This document shows, one piece after another, positions 1 through 11,182 of a DNA stretch of 64,000 nucleotides (position 1 is its first letter; each line of letters starts with the position of its first letter). The position numbers and the translations under genes are program-made. Under the pieces are notes generated by a model that was not told the origin of the DNA, ran no database searches, and saw only the letters and a program-made list of their open reading frames with translations. The stretch is from Telopea speciosissima (taxonomy: Eukaryota; Streptophyta; Magnoliopsida; Proteales; Proteaceae): contig NC_057926.1 in the NCBI RefSeq assembly GCF_018873765.1, positions 32,224,946 through 32,288,945 on the forward strand. Direction: 5' to 3'.

Positions 1-928
1 AGAGATTGGGGGTCATTGTCCATGGGAGGAACTGTTTCTTGAAGGTTAGGCCATGGGAACTCCATTGTAGATTAGGAAACTTGGTAAGAAGGTCAAAACC
101 AATGAGAGCATCTCGACCTGGAAGGGAAGAGCCTAAAACCCTATGGTTGACAACCAAAGTAGGAAATATTTTGAATTTGATAGGTTCCTTGGAAATTAGG
201 TCAACCGAAAAGGTGTTTCTGTCTGCGGCAGTAAAATACTGCTTGTGAGATTTCCAACAAGACGGGGGTAAGACATGAGGGGCTAGGATTGTCATGGTTG
301 CTCCTGTGTCAAAGTAAGCAATAACTTTGACTGGGCGGTCCCACGCAGAAGGGAAGATGTAGAGGGGTGCGAGAGGAAGGGTAAGCTTTTGGGTAGAAGG
401 ACACAAAGGGATTGGGGGTTGGTATATGGGGTAGACGAGTTCAAATCCGTCAGACTCGGAATCTGAGCTGAAATCTTCTATGGCAAAGAGGAGATCTTTC
501 GAGAATTCATCATCTATGGAATACAAGGATTCTATATCAGCATATGGATCATCTATGGTGTCATGCTGGGTCAGCATATGCATGAGTTTAGCCTTCTTCT
601 GCTTATCAGGGCAATTTTTTGCAAAATGTCCTTTTTTACCACAAACAAAGCAACGATTAGAAGTTTTTCCTCGAAACTTCTTTCTCTTGAAATATCTGTA
701 GCGTTTACCTTTAGCTTGCTTCTTGGAGGAACGGAAATGCTTATGCTTGTAGGAGTTATGCTTGGGGAGACGAGAGAAATGAGTCTTCTTTTTGGTTGGG
801 CAGTGACAAGCTTGATCTTTGCATTTGATCTTGAGATAAGTAGAATCACATGTATCTCTCAATTTTTCTGTGGTCTTTTCCCAAGTCTTAAAGAATTGCT
901 GCTGGTTGCATAATCTCTGGAGGGCAGT
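1..928 (-). pseudogene. Pararetroviral nucleocapsid zinc knuckle and aspartic protease segment
   Basis: The frame is open from about 928 to the window edge. A basic Cys/His-rich stretch comes first, then a CCHC knuckle of the form C-x2-C-x4-H-x4-C (about 609-651), then an acidic linker. The protease active site D-T-G-A follows, with its codons near 303-311. Downstream is the LPG-D-x-LIGFD motif typical of caulimovirid proteases. In life the polyprotein packages the genome and cleaves itself. Here four in-frame stops at 1019-929 separate it from the coat-protein part. The end lies outside the window. Confidence 0.8.
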
Positions 929-1018
929 CTAGATTTCCTAGTACAATCGACCAAGAGTGACTTGCTAGAGTTGGAGACCTTGGGTATGCAGATGTTTAAT
1001 AGCATCGTTTCCCAATGG

Positions 1019-1714
1019 TTACGGGAAAGAATTGAGAAAGACTTGCTTCATATTGACATCATCCATGCCTCCTAGGATGTAAAATCTATCCATCATCCTA
1101 GTGAAGTGTTTTTCGAGATCAGAACGCTGGAAAGAGCAACACTTCATCTGGAAGTATTCTTCACGGGCTTTGACCTGATTGTTTTCAAGGGGACCAATGA
1201 ATTCGTTGTAGAGCTGTAGGACAAATTCATCAATACTGAGCTGAACCCATTGCATCTGTCGATAAGGTCCTAGAGACATGTACCATTTTCTTAATGTGCC
1301 ATGGGTTCTGGCAAGGAACTTGGTAATAGCAGCTCGAGGGGTCATTCCTTCTTGAAGTAATTCTGCAATTAGCCAAGCATGAAATTCAGAGATTTTGTTG
1401 GGCCATTTATTAAATGGAATGCCGTCAAAAGTGAATAGCAGCTTAGGATCCTGGATTTGGAACGGCTGGAATTCATGAATTGGGGGTTGAACAGGGGAAG
1501 TATCTTCATCAACATCGTCTGTCTTAGAGACTACTTCAGTGACTCCGGTTTTGTCATTTGGTTGCCCTTGCGGTGGAGGGGCTTGAGCCATGTAGACTGT
1601 AGGATAGTCATGCTCAGAGTCTGAGTGGGATTCAGAGAAATTAAGGGGAGATCGGGGAGGAACTGGGACTGGCTGCTTAGAAGTCAAGTAAAGTTGCTGG
1701 AGAAAGGTACTCAA
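1019..1714 (-). pseudogene. Pararetroviral coat-protein core
   Basis: About 231 codons resemble the caulimovirid capsid domain. Diagnostic text includes a KCCSF...DLEKHF...RFY-LGG block and a terminal NSFP that is normally followed by more polyprotein. The listed beginning is not a true start: the frame continues upstream without a stop to 1990 through a proline-rich linker, and in the same frame beyond a TAG at 1991. It ends here at a TAA at 1019. The family assignment is recognition by motif, not by search. Confidence 0.78.
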
Positions 1715-1990
1715 GGAGTTTGAGTTCTCAGCAGGGAGTAAAGGGGAACATGCAGGTTGAGTTGATGGAGGTTTAGGGGGTGGAACATATGGGATGAAAC
1801 CAGGGGGACGTTGTGGATATGACAGAACTGGTTGAAATGTAGCTTGTGAGTATGAATGATGGGGTTGGGAAGGGGAGGATTGGAACCACGGGGATTGGAT
1901 ACTGCCATGATGGTGAGTGGGTGCAAACTGGGAAGTGGATGACTTTGAGGACTTTCTATGACCAAGTCTTCTTTGGTCTTGACGTAACTC

Positions 1991-2506
1991 CTATTCTGAT
2001 AGAGGGTAGCAGTCTGTGGTAGGATAGAGCAAATTCGACTTTCCCTCGAAGAGATGGGGGATATTTAAAGCAGAGACATATTGATATATGACCTTTCTTC
2101 CTTGTTCGATGTATCTAGACTGATAAAGATACCAACTAAACAGCCCTTTACCAAAGTCGAATAAACTTACCTGGGGGGGTGAGGAACCACGCATAAACGA
2201 ATCTCCGTCGCTGTCCAAATCACTGTCAGTCTCATACTCTCCGACTATAACTTGCAATGTTCCTAGAAATATTCCAGATTTCGATGGTGATCCCATAGAT
2301 ATGTTGGGTATAGTTTCTGGGAATAGAAGAGTTGGGGATTTTGGTGTATATATGTGAAGTAGGGATGATGAAGGACCCATTACTTGCTTCAAGTCATCAT
2401 TTATTTCAGGATCTCCAAAGAGTGTTCCCGACTGCACTTTCGATGCCATGTATATGATGGTTAGGGTTTCTAGGAAGAAGAGATTTGGGGATATAAATGG
2501 GTACAA
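1991..2506 (-). pseudogene. N-terminal part of the pararetroviral polyprotein (tentative)
   Basis: A 171-codon open frame ends at a TAG (1991) and lies in the same frame as the coat-protein segment. I recognise no domain. It holds an acidic DSDLDSDGD patch. Position and frame are the only reasons for joining it to the viral remnant. It could equally be leader sequence read by chance. Confidence 0.5.
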
Positions 2507-3149
2507 GAAATGTGATGGAGATAGAAATGGGTGTGATTAAGGTTTCAGATTAAAAAGATTGTTGGCCAAGAGGGTTTGGGCTGACCGGAAAAAGAGGGTG
2601 GAGAAGATGGAGTGGCCAGAAGACTTAGAGGACTTAGAGGGGAGTTACTGCGGAGAAGAAGAAATGAATGAAGGATTGAGACGTTGGTTATTGAATAGCA
2701 TAGACGATGTGGACTCTTTAGAGGAGGGGGAGGAGGTAGAATTTATTGCACCTACGGTTCCCTGACCGGTGTAGTTCCCTAGTTCCTCTCAGAAGAGAGG
2801 TGTGGGGCCCACCCATCTTGAAGAAGCACAAGTTACCAAGGGATTATCAATTTAGGCTTGACTATTAATTGATTCCATTTGTTTGGGTTTAAAGTTAGAA
2901 CAGTCCTGTGCCAAGTTGGATATATTTTCCCGACAAAAGCCATTAACATATTTTCCCCACAATTAATTTTTTTTTTTTTAGGTAAAACATATTTTCCCCA
3001 CATTACTTTAGTGTCTCTCTTTCTTTCAAGCTCTCATACATAGTGACATGGCAGTTTCTCTCTCTCATTCCTATTTCTGTTGTTGATTTGAATTAAGCCT
3101 TCTGCAACTGTCTCCCATTCGAGATTTCTTTCAAAGTTAACCTACTGCA
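2507..3149. other. No gene; spacer beside the viral remnant
   Basis: A short plus-strand acidic open frame (2559-2765) has no recognisable domain and is probably chance. From about 2990 the sequence is related to 14,040-14,350 (shared CTCTCTTTCTTTCAAG and following text), which makes it one half of an old duplicated segment later split by the solo LTR. Confidence 0.5.
2962..2985 (-). repeat. Micro-insertion A (poly-T tail, 24 bp)
   Basis: A poly-T tract ending in AGGTAA lies between two perfect 17-bp copies of AACATATTTTCCCCACA (2945-2961 and 2986-3002). Read on the minus strand the insert is TTACCT followed by an A-tract. Confidence 0.85.
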
Positions 3150-3154
3150 ACCAC

Positions 3155-4940
3155 TGTTTGAGTTTAAAAATTACCGCAAGCGTACGGGTCAATCGTAGCT
3201 ACGGGTCGAACACGAGGAGATATACGCCACTCTATTTAACTAACTTAAAAGTAATGCAAAGTGAACCAAATTAAAGTGTTAAATTAAACTAATTAAATTA
3301 ATAAAAATTAATGCATCCTAACTCATAAACATCTAACAAAATTAAGGGATTAAATTGACGTCCTAACACATGAACATCTAACCTATCAAACTAACATAAA
3401 TTGGAAGAAATAACAAAACCGCAGCCACACTTCATAATCACATAAAAAGAAATAAGGGAATAAGTGCATCCACATACCACAACCATATAAAAAAAATAAA
3501 AGAAATTGAGGGAGAAGAAGAAGAAGATAGAGAGAGATAGAGGAGAGGGAGAATGAGATTGAGAGTTTAGATAGTAAAACCTAGATGTGCTTGCATGAAT
3601 GTAATTGAAAAGCTTGAATACTTGCATAAACTTACCATGGCCTCCTCTTCTAAATCTTCAAGTCTTGTCATCAACTTAATAACTTAGACTAGAAGGCTTA
3701 AAACCTAAACTAGAATTAAGAAATTACAACCCAATTAAAGACTTAAATTGAAATTAAAGCATAAACTAAACCTATTACAACCATTAAATGAAAATCAAAA
3801 AGCAAACTAGAACTTAGAAAAGCCAAAAATCACAACTTAGAAGGAGAAGAAGAAAAGAAATTTTACTAAGTGAATGAACTAAAAATTACACTAAAAACTG
3901 AATTAAAATTGAACTAGAAACTAACTAAAAACTGAACTAAAAAACTAACTTCTTACAAGCCAAAGGGCAAGGGGTATTTATAGGGGGAAGAGAGGAGAAG
4001 AGAGAAGAGGGAAGTGTAGGAGAAATATTCCCTAAGAAAAGAGAATATTCTCTTCTCCTTCCTCTTTTACAATGCCTTGAATCCTAAAAAAAAAAAGAAA
4101 AAAAATAGAAAGAAGAAGAAGAGAAGATTGTTTACATAGACCTTCTATTTCTAGAAAAGTAAACTTCCAATTCTAACAAGTGCTTCATTTTCTTTGTAAA
4201 TATCTTCTCCAAGCAATAAAATCAAAGCATCTTTGACTTTTCAACCTTCCATAGGTGAGAGAATATCTTTCAAAATAAATCTATCCCAAGTAGAATTTCA
4301 GAAGTGCCCTTGAGAAGTTGAAGGAGAGAGAGAGTAAGGGTGATGACTAGGATTCCTTCAAGAATAAATAAAATACCCATTCTATCCTTCAGAAAATGTG
4401 GAGCATGGGGTGCTTATATAGGCCTCACCATTGTGTTTCTTGCAAAAAATCACCCAAAATAGACCCAAATTTCGTCCAATTTGGAGTTCGAGAGCCCAAG
4501 ATATCTCAAGTTGAAGTTGGACTGTCCAGAGCCCTCCAAATGGAATCTTTCAGGTACAGGAAATATAACTTTTGGTTATTGCGTTAGGACCCCTAGAATC
4601 CAAACTTTTCCTTCACTTTATCCCCGGCCGACTGTCAATAATTACAAATAAATCCCTACAGACCATTTTCGTGCTTCGTTACGGAAACGGCCGTAACTTC
4701 TTCGTTTCAACTCGGAATCAAGTGCCGGTTGAACCGTTGCGAAGCTGACTTGATGGGCTACGCATCCAAGCCATTAACACCTCTAAACATCTTAAAAACA
4801 TTTCCTTAGCATCATCTCCTCCATTTTCACAAGAATTCACATAAAACCTGAAAAGCCCAAGAAAGCACCGAGTAACTCTGTCCAATGTGGTAAAATGTAT
4901 GCTTTATGCCCTAAGATTTCACACATAAATGTGCTCATCA
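3155..4940 (-). mobile_element. Solo LTR, 1786 bp, with 5-bp target duplication
   Basis: On the minus strand the unit begins TGATGAGCAC and ends ...CTCAAACA, the TG...CA termini of an LTR. It is flanked by perfect 5-bp repeats ACCAC (3150-3154 and 4941-4945). No coding region or second LTR is present, so it is a solo LTR left by recombination between LTRs. A TATA box is visible inside. Its 5' end matches the LTR that begins at 63,799. Sequence related to the unoccupied site occurs at about 14,210 (CTACCGTCAATTCTGAT). Superfamily is probably Ty3/gypsy by LTR length and style, but there is no coding evidence. Confidence 0.9.
3975..3982 (-). promoter_or_regulatory. TATA box of the solo LTR
   Basis: TATAAATA on the minus strand within CCCCCTATAAATACCCC, about 960 bp inside the LTR 5' end. 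The position suits an LTR promoter (U3/R boundary) with a long U3. Confidence 0.6.
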
Positions 4941-4945
4941 ACCAC

Positions 4946-5498
4946 CGTCAATCCGGATTTCCTGGGTAGCGCCTACTATCCTATTGTGGTACAAGATGTT
5001 GTTGCCTGCTAAGATCTTCTTATTACACCACTCCATCTCCCTCTACTTCTCTTATTCTGTATCTATCTAGGGCATTCCTCTATGTATCTGTATCTGTCTA
5101 CCTCTCTTATTCTTTTTTTTTTTTTTGGTAAACTACCTCTCTTATTCTGTCTCTATGTATCTGTGAAGTGAAATTTGTCTAATCGAGCATTTGCCTTCCA
5201 ACAGAGCGATGCAACGGGGAGCTTCACAGCCGCTGGATCAGCTTCTTCCTATCGGGCAACGGAATTAGCGAGAAAAATGGAAAACCCTTTTTTGAATTGT
5301 TCAACAATTGTATAGTAAACCAGGGTGAAGGTAGGGGTTTGGTTTGGTTAATCAAGGTCAGGATATGTGTGTAGATAAGCAAGGTTAGTTAATAATTAAA
5401 AAACATATTTAACAATGAGACAGTTTGACCACCTTCGCTACGTGTCCGGATTGTAAGGGGGTACATATAGGAACCTACACATTCGGGAACCTGGGAGG
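4946..5498. other. Spacer continuing the duplicated segment
   Basis: This continues the segment interrupted by the solo LTR and is related to 14,212-14,350 (CCGTCAATCC..., then CT-rich text). No gene is seen. It contains micro-insertion B. Confidence 0.5.
5114..5132 (-). repeat. Micro-insertion B (19 bp)
   Basis: Thirteen T then GGTAAA, flanked by perfect 16-bp repeats CTACCTCTCTTATTCT at 5098-5113 and 5133-5148. Confidence 0.9.
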
Positions 5499-5499
5499 A

Positions 5500-6649
5500 G
5501 TATAATCCCCATTGAACCTACCAACCTAGGACGCTGGTATTAAGACCATGGTTAGATATCCATATCTCCTTTGGATTGAATCTGTTCCAGAGCGCATGTT
5601 TCCACCCCTGCAAGAATCCTGTTTGCTCAGCCTCCCTTGGGTTAGTCGAACGCAAAATTCCTGCAGACACAAAAACACTTTTGCCTCCCAAAAAAAAATG
5701 CAATACCCTTATACCCCCGGCCAGTTAGGCCCATGGACAATTCAGAGAGGCCTGCGCAGCACAGAATAGGGAATGGGATATCGTCATTAGGCAGGGTACT
5801 ATAATTAGTGGTGAATATTATATTCTGGGGGGTAGGGGATGTGAGTGCATTAATAGGGGGGGTTAAAAATTCAAATAGCACATCCAACGACTGACATTAG
5901 ACAAAAGCAAGTACGGGTCGGCCCGAGACAACCCTCTTGAGACATTGTTTCTTACAAAGCATAGAAAATATCTTCTTAAAATAAAATATGGAAATAAACG
6001 AGGAAGGGGAAATCAAATCCAGAGCTTTGGAATTGAGAAGGGAGGCACAAAGATGTGCAATATTGGGGATGCTAAGGTGCTTTGTTCTCAGGACGAGGGG
6101 CCCAGATGCCCAGACATGCTTAGTCCATTCAGAAGATATAAAAAGATGCCATTGGGTTTCATCACGAGCACCACAGAGAAAACATGTAGGCTCGACCAGA
6201 AGCCGGTGATAGATAATATCCTGGACAGGTAAACCTGCATGTAAGACACGCCAAATAAACATTTTAAATTTCGGATTAAGTTTAAGCTTTCAGATAAAAA
6301 GCCACCAAGTGGACAGATGCTTGTTATGGTGATTAGTGCTTTGTAGATAAGAGCGAGCCTATCGAGTGGAGATAGTCCCAGTTTTTATCAAGGAGCATTT
6401 CCACTGATCCTCAGAGTCTGAAATAGGGAGTCCTGACATTTCAGAAAAACAGCAAGGAGGGAATAAATTGTCAAGTAAAGAAAAATTCCAACCAGGGTTA
6501 GAACTAAGATCACTTACCATTTGTACCGACGTGTGTAAGAAGGTTGGTGGAATAACATGGGTTGGTATTGTAGGCACCCAAGGATGGTTTGAACAGAAGG
6601 ATGTTTTGGCATTACCAATATCCTTGCACACAATTTTATCCCTTGTATG
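5500..6649 (-). mobile_element. L1-type LINE, 3' part (RT C-terminus, zinc-binding RT domain, RNase H)
   Basis: In order on the minus strand there are three pieces. First is the region after the RT core (VSDL..., WNF-LLDNLFPP, then LPIS..SEDQW, about 6590-6380). Next is the zf-RVT domain beginning FIWRVLHAGLP, with FLCGA-DETQWHLF (6262-5900). Last is an RNase H-like stretch with NPREAEQ...GWKHALWNRF (5703-5520). Several stops and frame changes are present. It probably belongs to the same insertion as 7385-10440, with the RT core lost and a MITE between. No poly(A) end was identified. Confidence 0.75.
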
Positions 6650-6920
6650 TAGGGGTGTAAATGAATAGCCGAAACCTGTTTTCGTATCCGTGTCCGTATC
6701 CATTTAGTAGTATTCGAATCCGTCGAAAAGCTAAATGGATGGGGATATGGATAGGCTATAGCTATCCGAAAAGCTATATTTACATGTAAATGGATAAAAC
6801 ATCCGATCCGTATCCGCGTCCGTATCGGTTTAGTAGTGTCCGAATCCGTCCGAAAAGAATTTTGGATGCGGATGCAGATATAGCACTATCCAAGCCGAAT
6901 CCGATCCGTTTACAGCCCTA
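6650..6920. mobile_element. hAT-type MITE, copy 1 (271 bp)
   Basis: Terminal inverted repeats run TAGGGGTGTAAATG ... CGTTTACAGCCCTA. The 8-bp flanks are CTTGTATG (6642-6649) and CATGTATG (6921-6928), seven of eight bases identical, as expected for hAT-type insertion. The inside is built of short GGAT/ATCCG-rich subrepeats. There is no coding capacity. Confidence 0.85.
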
Positions 6921-6928
6921 CATGTATG

Positions 6929-7384
6929 TAGCGTGGTACCGAAAAGGTATCGGCACAGGATGATATCAGTGACGAGAAAAATAGGTATGCATTGCCCGAT
7001 ACGATATCGATACTTAAAACCATGATCTCTTCGAAGAAGAAAAATGAGAATGAAATGTTGAATAAAAATTGAATAAAATAGAAAATTGAAGGAAAAATAA
7101 AAAATAAAAAACACCGAGTGTAGCAAAAACTAGGAGAGAAAAGAAGTGGGTGAGTGGTTTCATTTTGTACTATTTTAATGACACAAAATTGGGTAAAAAT
7201 TAGAAGATGAATGGTAGATTAAATAAGTTAGCAGGTTAATAGGTGAAAAGAAGGGCAATCTGGGTATTTAAAAACATAAGGGCAGAAGGAGATGTCAAAG
7301 TTTAAAAGTAGGGTAGTATTAGAAAAGAAGTTTAAGGTAGGGTTTTAATAAATATAGGCTAAGTGTAGGGTAGTGATAGTAATT
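6929..7384. other. No gene; AT-rich filler inside the LINE region
   Basis: Contains a TATCG/GATACG-rich stretch (6940-7015) and simple AT-rich sequence. It occupies the place where the missing RT core of the LINE would be expected. Confidence 0.5.
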
Positions 7385-7754
7385 GTCCCTTATAAGAAAC
7401 ATTACAGAGGCTAATGGGCCTGAAGTCATTAGCAGTGTTAGCATCATCATGGTTGGGGATCATACAAAATGGGGGTATTCAAACAACTTTGAGGAAGCGA
7501 CCCAGTGGAAAAAGTGAATTCACAAGCCGAATCACATCAGGGTCAATAAGGTCCCAAAAAGTTTGATACAAACTGTGCCTGAAACCCATCCATTCCAGCG
7601 GCTTTGAAGGCCACCATAGAAAAAAACTACTTGGCGGATTTCACTTCCTAAAGGGGGCGAGAGGAGAGATCGATGATCCTCCTAACGGATCACTGAGTCA
7701 AACAAACCTCCAATGACATCAGAGTCCAATGAAAACACTTGTTAAAGGATTTCA

Positions 7755-8359
7755 CAAAAGGAGAGGTGTGGATGACAATGGAATTGTGATCCGAGCCCGG
7801 CGAAGGCAATTTGTGCATGTGAGACAAAGGAAAAGAAGAAGCAAGGTAGGGTTAGCAAATGGTCGGTCCAGACATTGTTTAATTAATTTGGGAGGGCGTT
7901 GTTTATTAGTCCAAGTAAAGGGGGTTCCAGGGAAAGACAAAGGTTGAAGGGAAACGCCCATTCACAAGTGTCGATATAATCATCTAGTCCAACACTCCCC
8001 AAAATGTAGGGCGGTCAAAAGTGTGAGGGGGAGCATATGACACAGACAGCAACCAATGGGATAGTATTCAAGCCGTTGAGAAGGATGGAAATAAAATGTG
8101 CATGGAGATGAAGCAATTGGTGTCCAAGTTTAGCAAGAACCCAAAGCCGTCCCTTTAAACCCCTTACCCCAGTACTACGTAAAGACGCCACCGAAGAGTA
8201 CTTGGAAGTAAGATCCTTACAACAGCAATCATCATAATTCACCACCTTGGTTTCAAAAAGGAAAATTCTATCACGAGAGAATTTAGTTAAATGGTGGTGA
8301 AGACAGCGGGGTCTGAAAGGATTATTTAAACCCCTAACGTTCCAAGAGAGAAGAATCAT
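7755..8359 (-). pseudogene. LINE ORF2 endonuclease domain
   Basis: Begins with the hallmark LSWNVRGLNN and continues to IFLFETK, where plant L1 endonucleases have the catalytic ETK. After a frame break it resumes at LSFPGTPFTWTN and ends near SDH-equivalent text. The enzyme would nick target DNA to prime reverse transcription. Frame breaks make it non-functional. Confidence 0.75.
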
Positions 8360-9239
8360 GATGGCCCTAAAAAATAGTCCGTAGACAAACAAGGAAAACA
8401 TACAGGTACAGAACAGAAGCACACCAAACCTAAAACAGAAAAAAGAGCATGCTAAAGCAATAAGATTAAATAAACAAGAATTACGGAAAATAGGCAACAA
8501 AGAACTACAGTAGGCAAACAGTACAACCAAGACGAAAGTAGAACGCAAGAGATAACTAAGAATTAAGAGTAACCTTTGGGGGTGAAATCCACGTCTCAAA
8601 TATCGGCCTTCCAGTATAAACCAGGAAAGGGAGAGGCAAAGGAGAACAATAGAGAAAATATTCCACAATTGAAAGACAAGAGAATAATGATGAGAGAATG
8701 AGTAACTTACCTGGGCTTCGGCGGAAAGATCATTGGGGTCACTGAGATAGTAGGTGGGGATGGAGGAGTACACAGGAGGATGAATAGGCAACTCGTCGTT
8801 ATAAGAGACCGAAATGGCAGAAAACCAATCTTGAAGCATAGCAATGAGCAGTTGGGGATCAGAGGACAGTTCCAAAACATGGGAAAGAGAGTCCTTCAGT
8901 TTGTCAAACTCCGTGAGCACAGTGGATGGCCATGCAGGAAAAGTTATTTTGCGCTTCTTGGACACAGGCAGTGAGGTCTGAGTACCCACAAAAATTGCAC
9001 CTGAAGACAGAGCCTGCTGAGAATATTGCACGCCCAAAGAGCCAACATTAGCGATGATCGTGTTGTGGAAGAAATTCACTGGTTCAGAAACTTGATGGAA
9101 GGACACTGTAGGAGGGGCATCAGACAACCGAGTCGGCACTAATCTGGGGCTCACCGCATCAAGAAAGTTCCATTGCAACTCTTCAGCCATTGCAAAGAAA
9201 TTAGTATCAAAAGTGCCAGTTGAATCCCTCTGGGTCAGC

Positions 9240-10086
9240 ATAGGTGGTACAGTAATGGCCGAAACTGAAGAATCCTATACAAAAGCCTAGTTGATAGGTG
9301 TTTGGTCGAAGGATTTCCTTTCGCCTTCATTTGAGACCTCCAAAGCAGAAGAAGACCGTTCAGCCCTAACAGTGCTTCGCTCATTAGGCACCGAGTAAAT
9401 ATTGACTTGTCTAGGAGGAACCGCAACACGCCGGTAAAATCCAACCTGGGGTAGGTTAGGATCAGGGGCCCCCTTTAGATAAGGACAATGACCGATGTCA
9501 TGACAGATATGTCTACAGCACTCACAAAAAAGCAGCAGTTCATAACAAATCTCCATAGGGTGTCCAATACCCAACTCGTCCCGGATCTTAGAGGAAATAC
9601 TGACAGACCGGCACTTCTTAAAAGCAATTTTGACTCTGGTAGTCCCCTGTGGTAGTCCCAAAACACCAAAGTTCAGTTGAACCTCAAGTACCTTACCAGC
9701 ACACGAACCGCTTGGCGAACCAAGTTGGCCAAGAAACACTTATCAGGTATGTCACTAACCTGGGCTCAAATCTGGACCGTTTCCCTTTTATACCAAAAAT
9801 ATGGGTCATGAGGAGGGTGCTTGAACAGTTGTATCAAACACGTATTGAACCACCATGGTGCTAACGTCAGAATTTGATCCCTTTGAGTCGAAGTTTGGAA
9901 TTCAGCATAAAAACATGCCTTCTCAAAACAGCAAATAGTAATTACTCCAAGAGGCTCCCACAGCCTACCGAGAAAGTTGTCAAGAACCCCCCTTTGAGGT
10001 TTGGGAAAACCAATAGTAAACCCATAAAGAGAGCGAGCTTCCACGTCAGGGGCATCGACTGGGCAAGAGTTCAGTGCCAAATCCAT
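9240..10086 (-). pseudogene. LINE ORF1-like RNA-binding protein (DUF4283 / zf-CCHC_4)
   Basis: The first part (10,086-9,766) reads like the DUF4283 domain found in plant L1 ORF1 proteins, with GRLWEPLGVI and TLAPWWFNTCLI. The next part (9,739-9,287) has CECCRHICHDIGHCP, a degenerate CCHC_4 zinc knuckle. Frames change between the parts, so it is broken. ORF1 products bind element RNA and DNA during retrotransposition. Confidence 0.72.
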
Positions 10087-11182
10087 ATATAACCCGGTAA
10101 GGCCTCATTCAACCGGGAACTGCGACGGTGACCAAAATGATTCGAAGACCGGTGATAGGGACGATGTCGAGAATAAGAATGCGTAGAGGCCATGAGAGTG
10201 CTCAACCAAAATCAGGGAAGCAAAGCTCTAGAGGAGCAACGCAAGCTTCAGTACACAGCCGTAGGACACCGCAATCAGTGGGGTCAACAGGGAAGCAGAA
10301 CCGATTAGTGCAAAAGTGGAGGAAACGGCAGAGGAGAAGGAGTACAGAACACTGAGAAGAAAAGGGGAGCAAAGAGAGTCCAAAGCGACAGAGAACCTTG
10401 GAATACCACAAGTGCCTTATATATTGGAAAAGGGAAGCAGTTTATCAAAAAAATAGGGTTTTCAATGAACTACTTTGTGTGACACGTCATGTCATGTAGG
10501 GTTGTGATGGATGACATGTCCTACACTGCATGATTACCCATGTGTATGAAGAAGTGTTTGTAGTATGAGAGTACAGGAGATAGTAAAGTCACTAATGTGA
10601 GAGAGGGAAGGGATAATTGAAATGGTAAATTATGTATGACCCCCTGGTTTTTAATCGAAACTCATATCAACCCCCAGTTCCCATCATGAAAATATTCGTA
10701 TAAGTACCCCCAGAATTGTGACATGTGGCACTACCTGATCTAATGGATGAAATAATCAACCTTAACCCAATGTAACTCACCTAACATTCTCTCTCCTCCC
10801 TCACTCCTCCCCATCCATCGTATCTCTTTCTTTCTTCATTGTTCTTTCTTCTTTTTCAGCAAACAGGACGTGACACCTGCAACTCCTCTATCACTGTCAG
10901 TCCAACCGCCCCACTCCCCTAGTTTAAATCCAGACCAGTTTTTGTCTTCCTTCTTCTTATTCCCACCTTTCCCTCCCTCACATTAGCCAATAATAGTACC
11001 GGTTCTCTTGGCTTGCTTTATTACCGGTAATGGCTTCTTTAAGTTTTTATTTTGACCATCTCCACTTAAGACTCTCTCCTCTTTAAATGGGAAACACAGG
11101 TTGTTTGGCATCCCATGACCCTCTGCCTCTTCTCTCCATTTCATCCACTAGGTACACAGAAACCCATCCCATGGAAAGGTAA

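Larger units (their letters stand above)
1..2506 (-). mobile_element. Endogenous caulimovirid (pararetrovirus) polyprotein remnant
   Basis: One minus-strand reading frame can be followed from 2506 to the left edge, in the order N-terminal segment, proline-rich linker, coat-protein core, basic Cys/His region, CCHC zinc knuckle, aspartic protease. This order, the zinc-knuckle text and the LGSSLPG...IGFD signature after the protease site fit plant Caulimoviridae (Petuvirus/Florendovirus-like) better than Ty3 elements. The frame carries stops at 1991, 1019, 965, 938 and 929, so it is a non-functional fossil. Reverse transcriptase and RNase H would lie beyond the left edge. The exact genus cannot be fixed by eye. 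Confidence 0.82.
7385..10440 (-). mobile_element. L1-type LINE, 5' part (ORF1, endonuclease, start of RT)
   Basis: On the minus strand: an ORF1-like region (10,086-9,240), an AP-endonuclease domain beginning ILLSWNVRGLNN (8359), its later part with GTPFTWTN and the LDRPFAN block (7960-7755), and the start of RT with GMDGF (about 7600) and NDFRPISLCNVSYK (about 7430-7390). RT then stops abruptly at about 7385. A 408-codon open frame (9241-8015) still spans the ORF1 end and the endonuclease start. The element's own 5' end was not fixed. Confidence 0.82.

Noticed and set aside
8015-9241. 408-codon frame with many hydrophobic segments, resembling a membrane protein
   Set aside because: It runs from LINE ORF1 into the endonuclease start (LSWNVRGLNN). 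The hydrophobic middle is the inter-ORF spacer read by chance.
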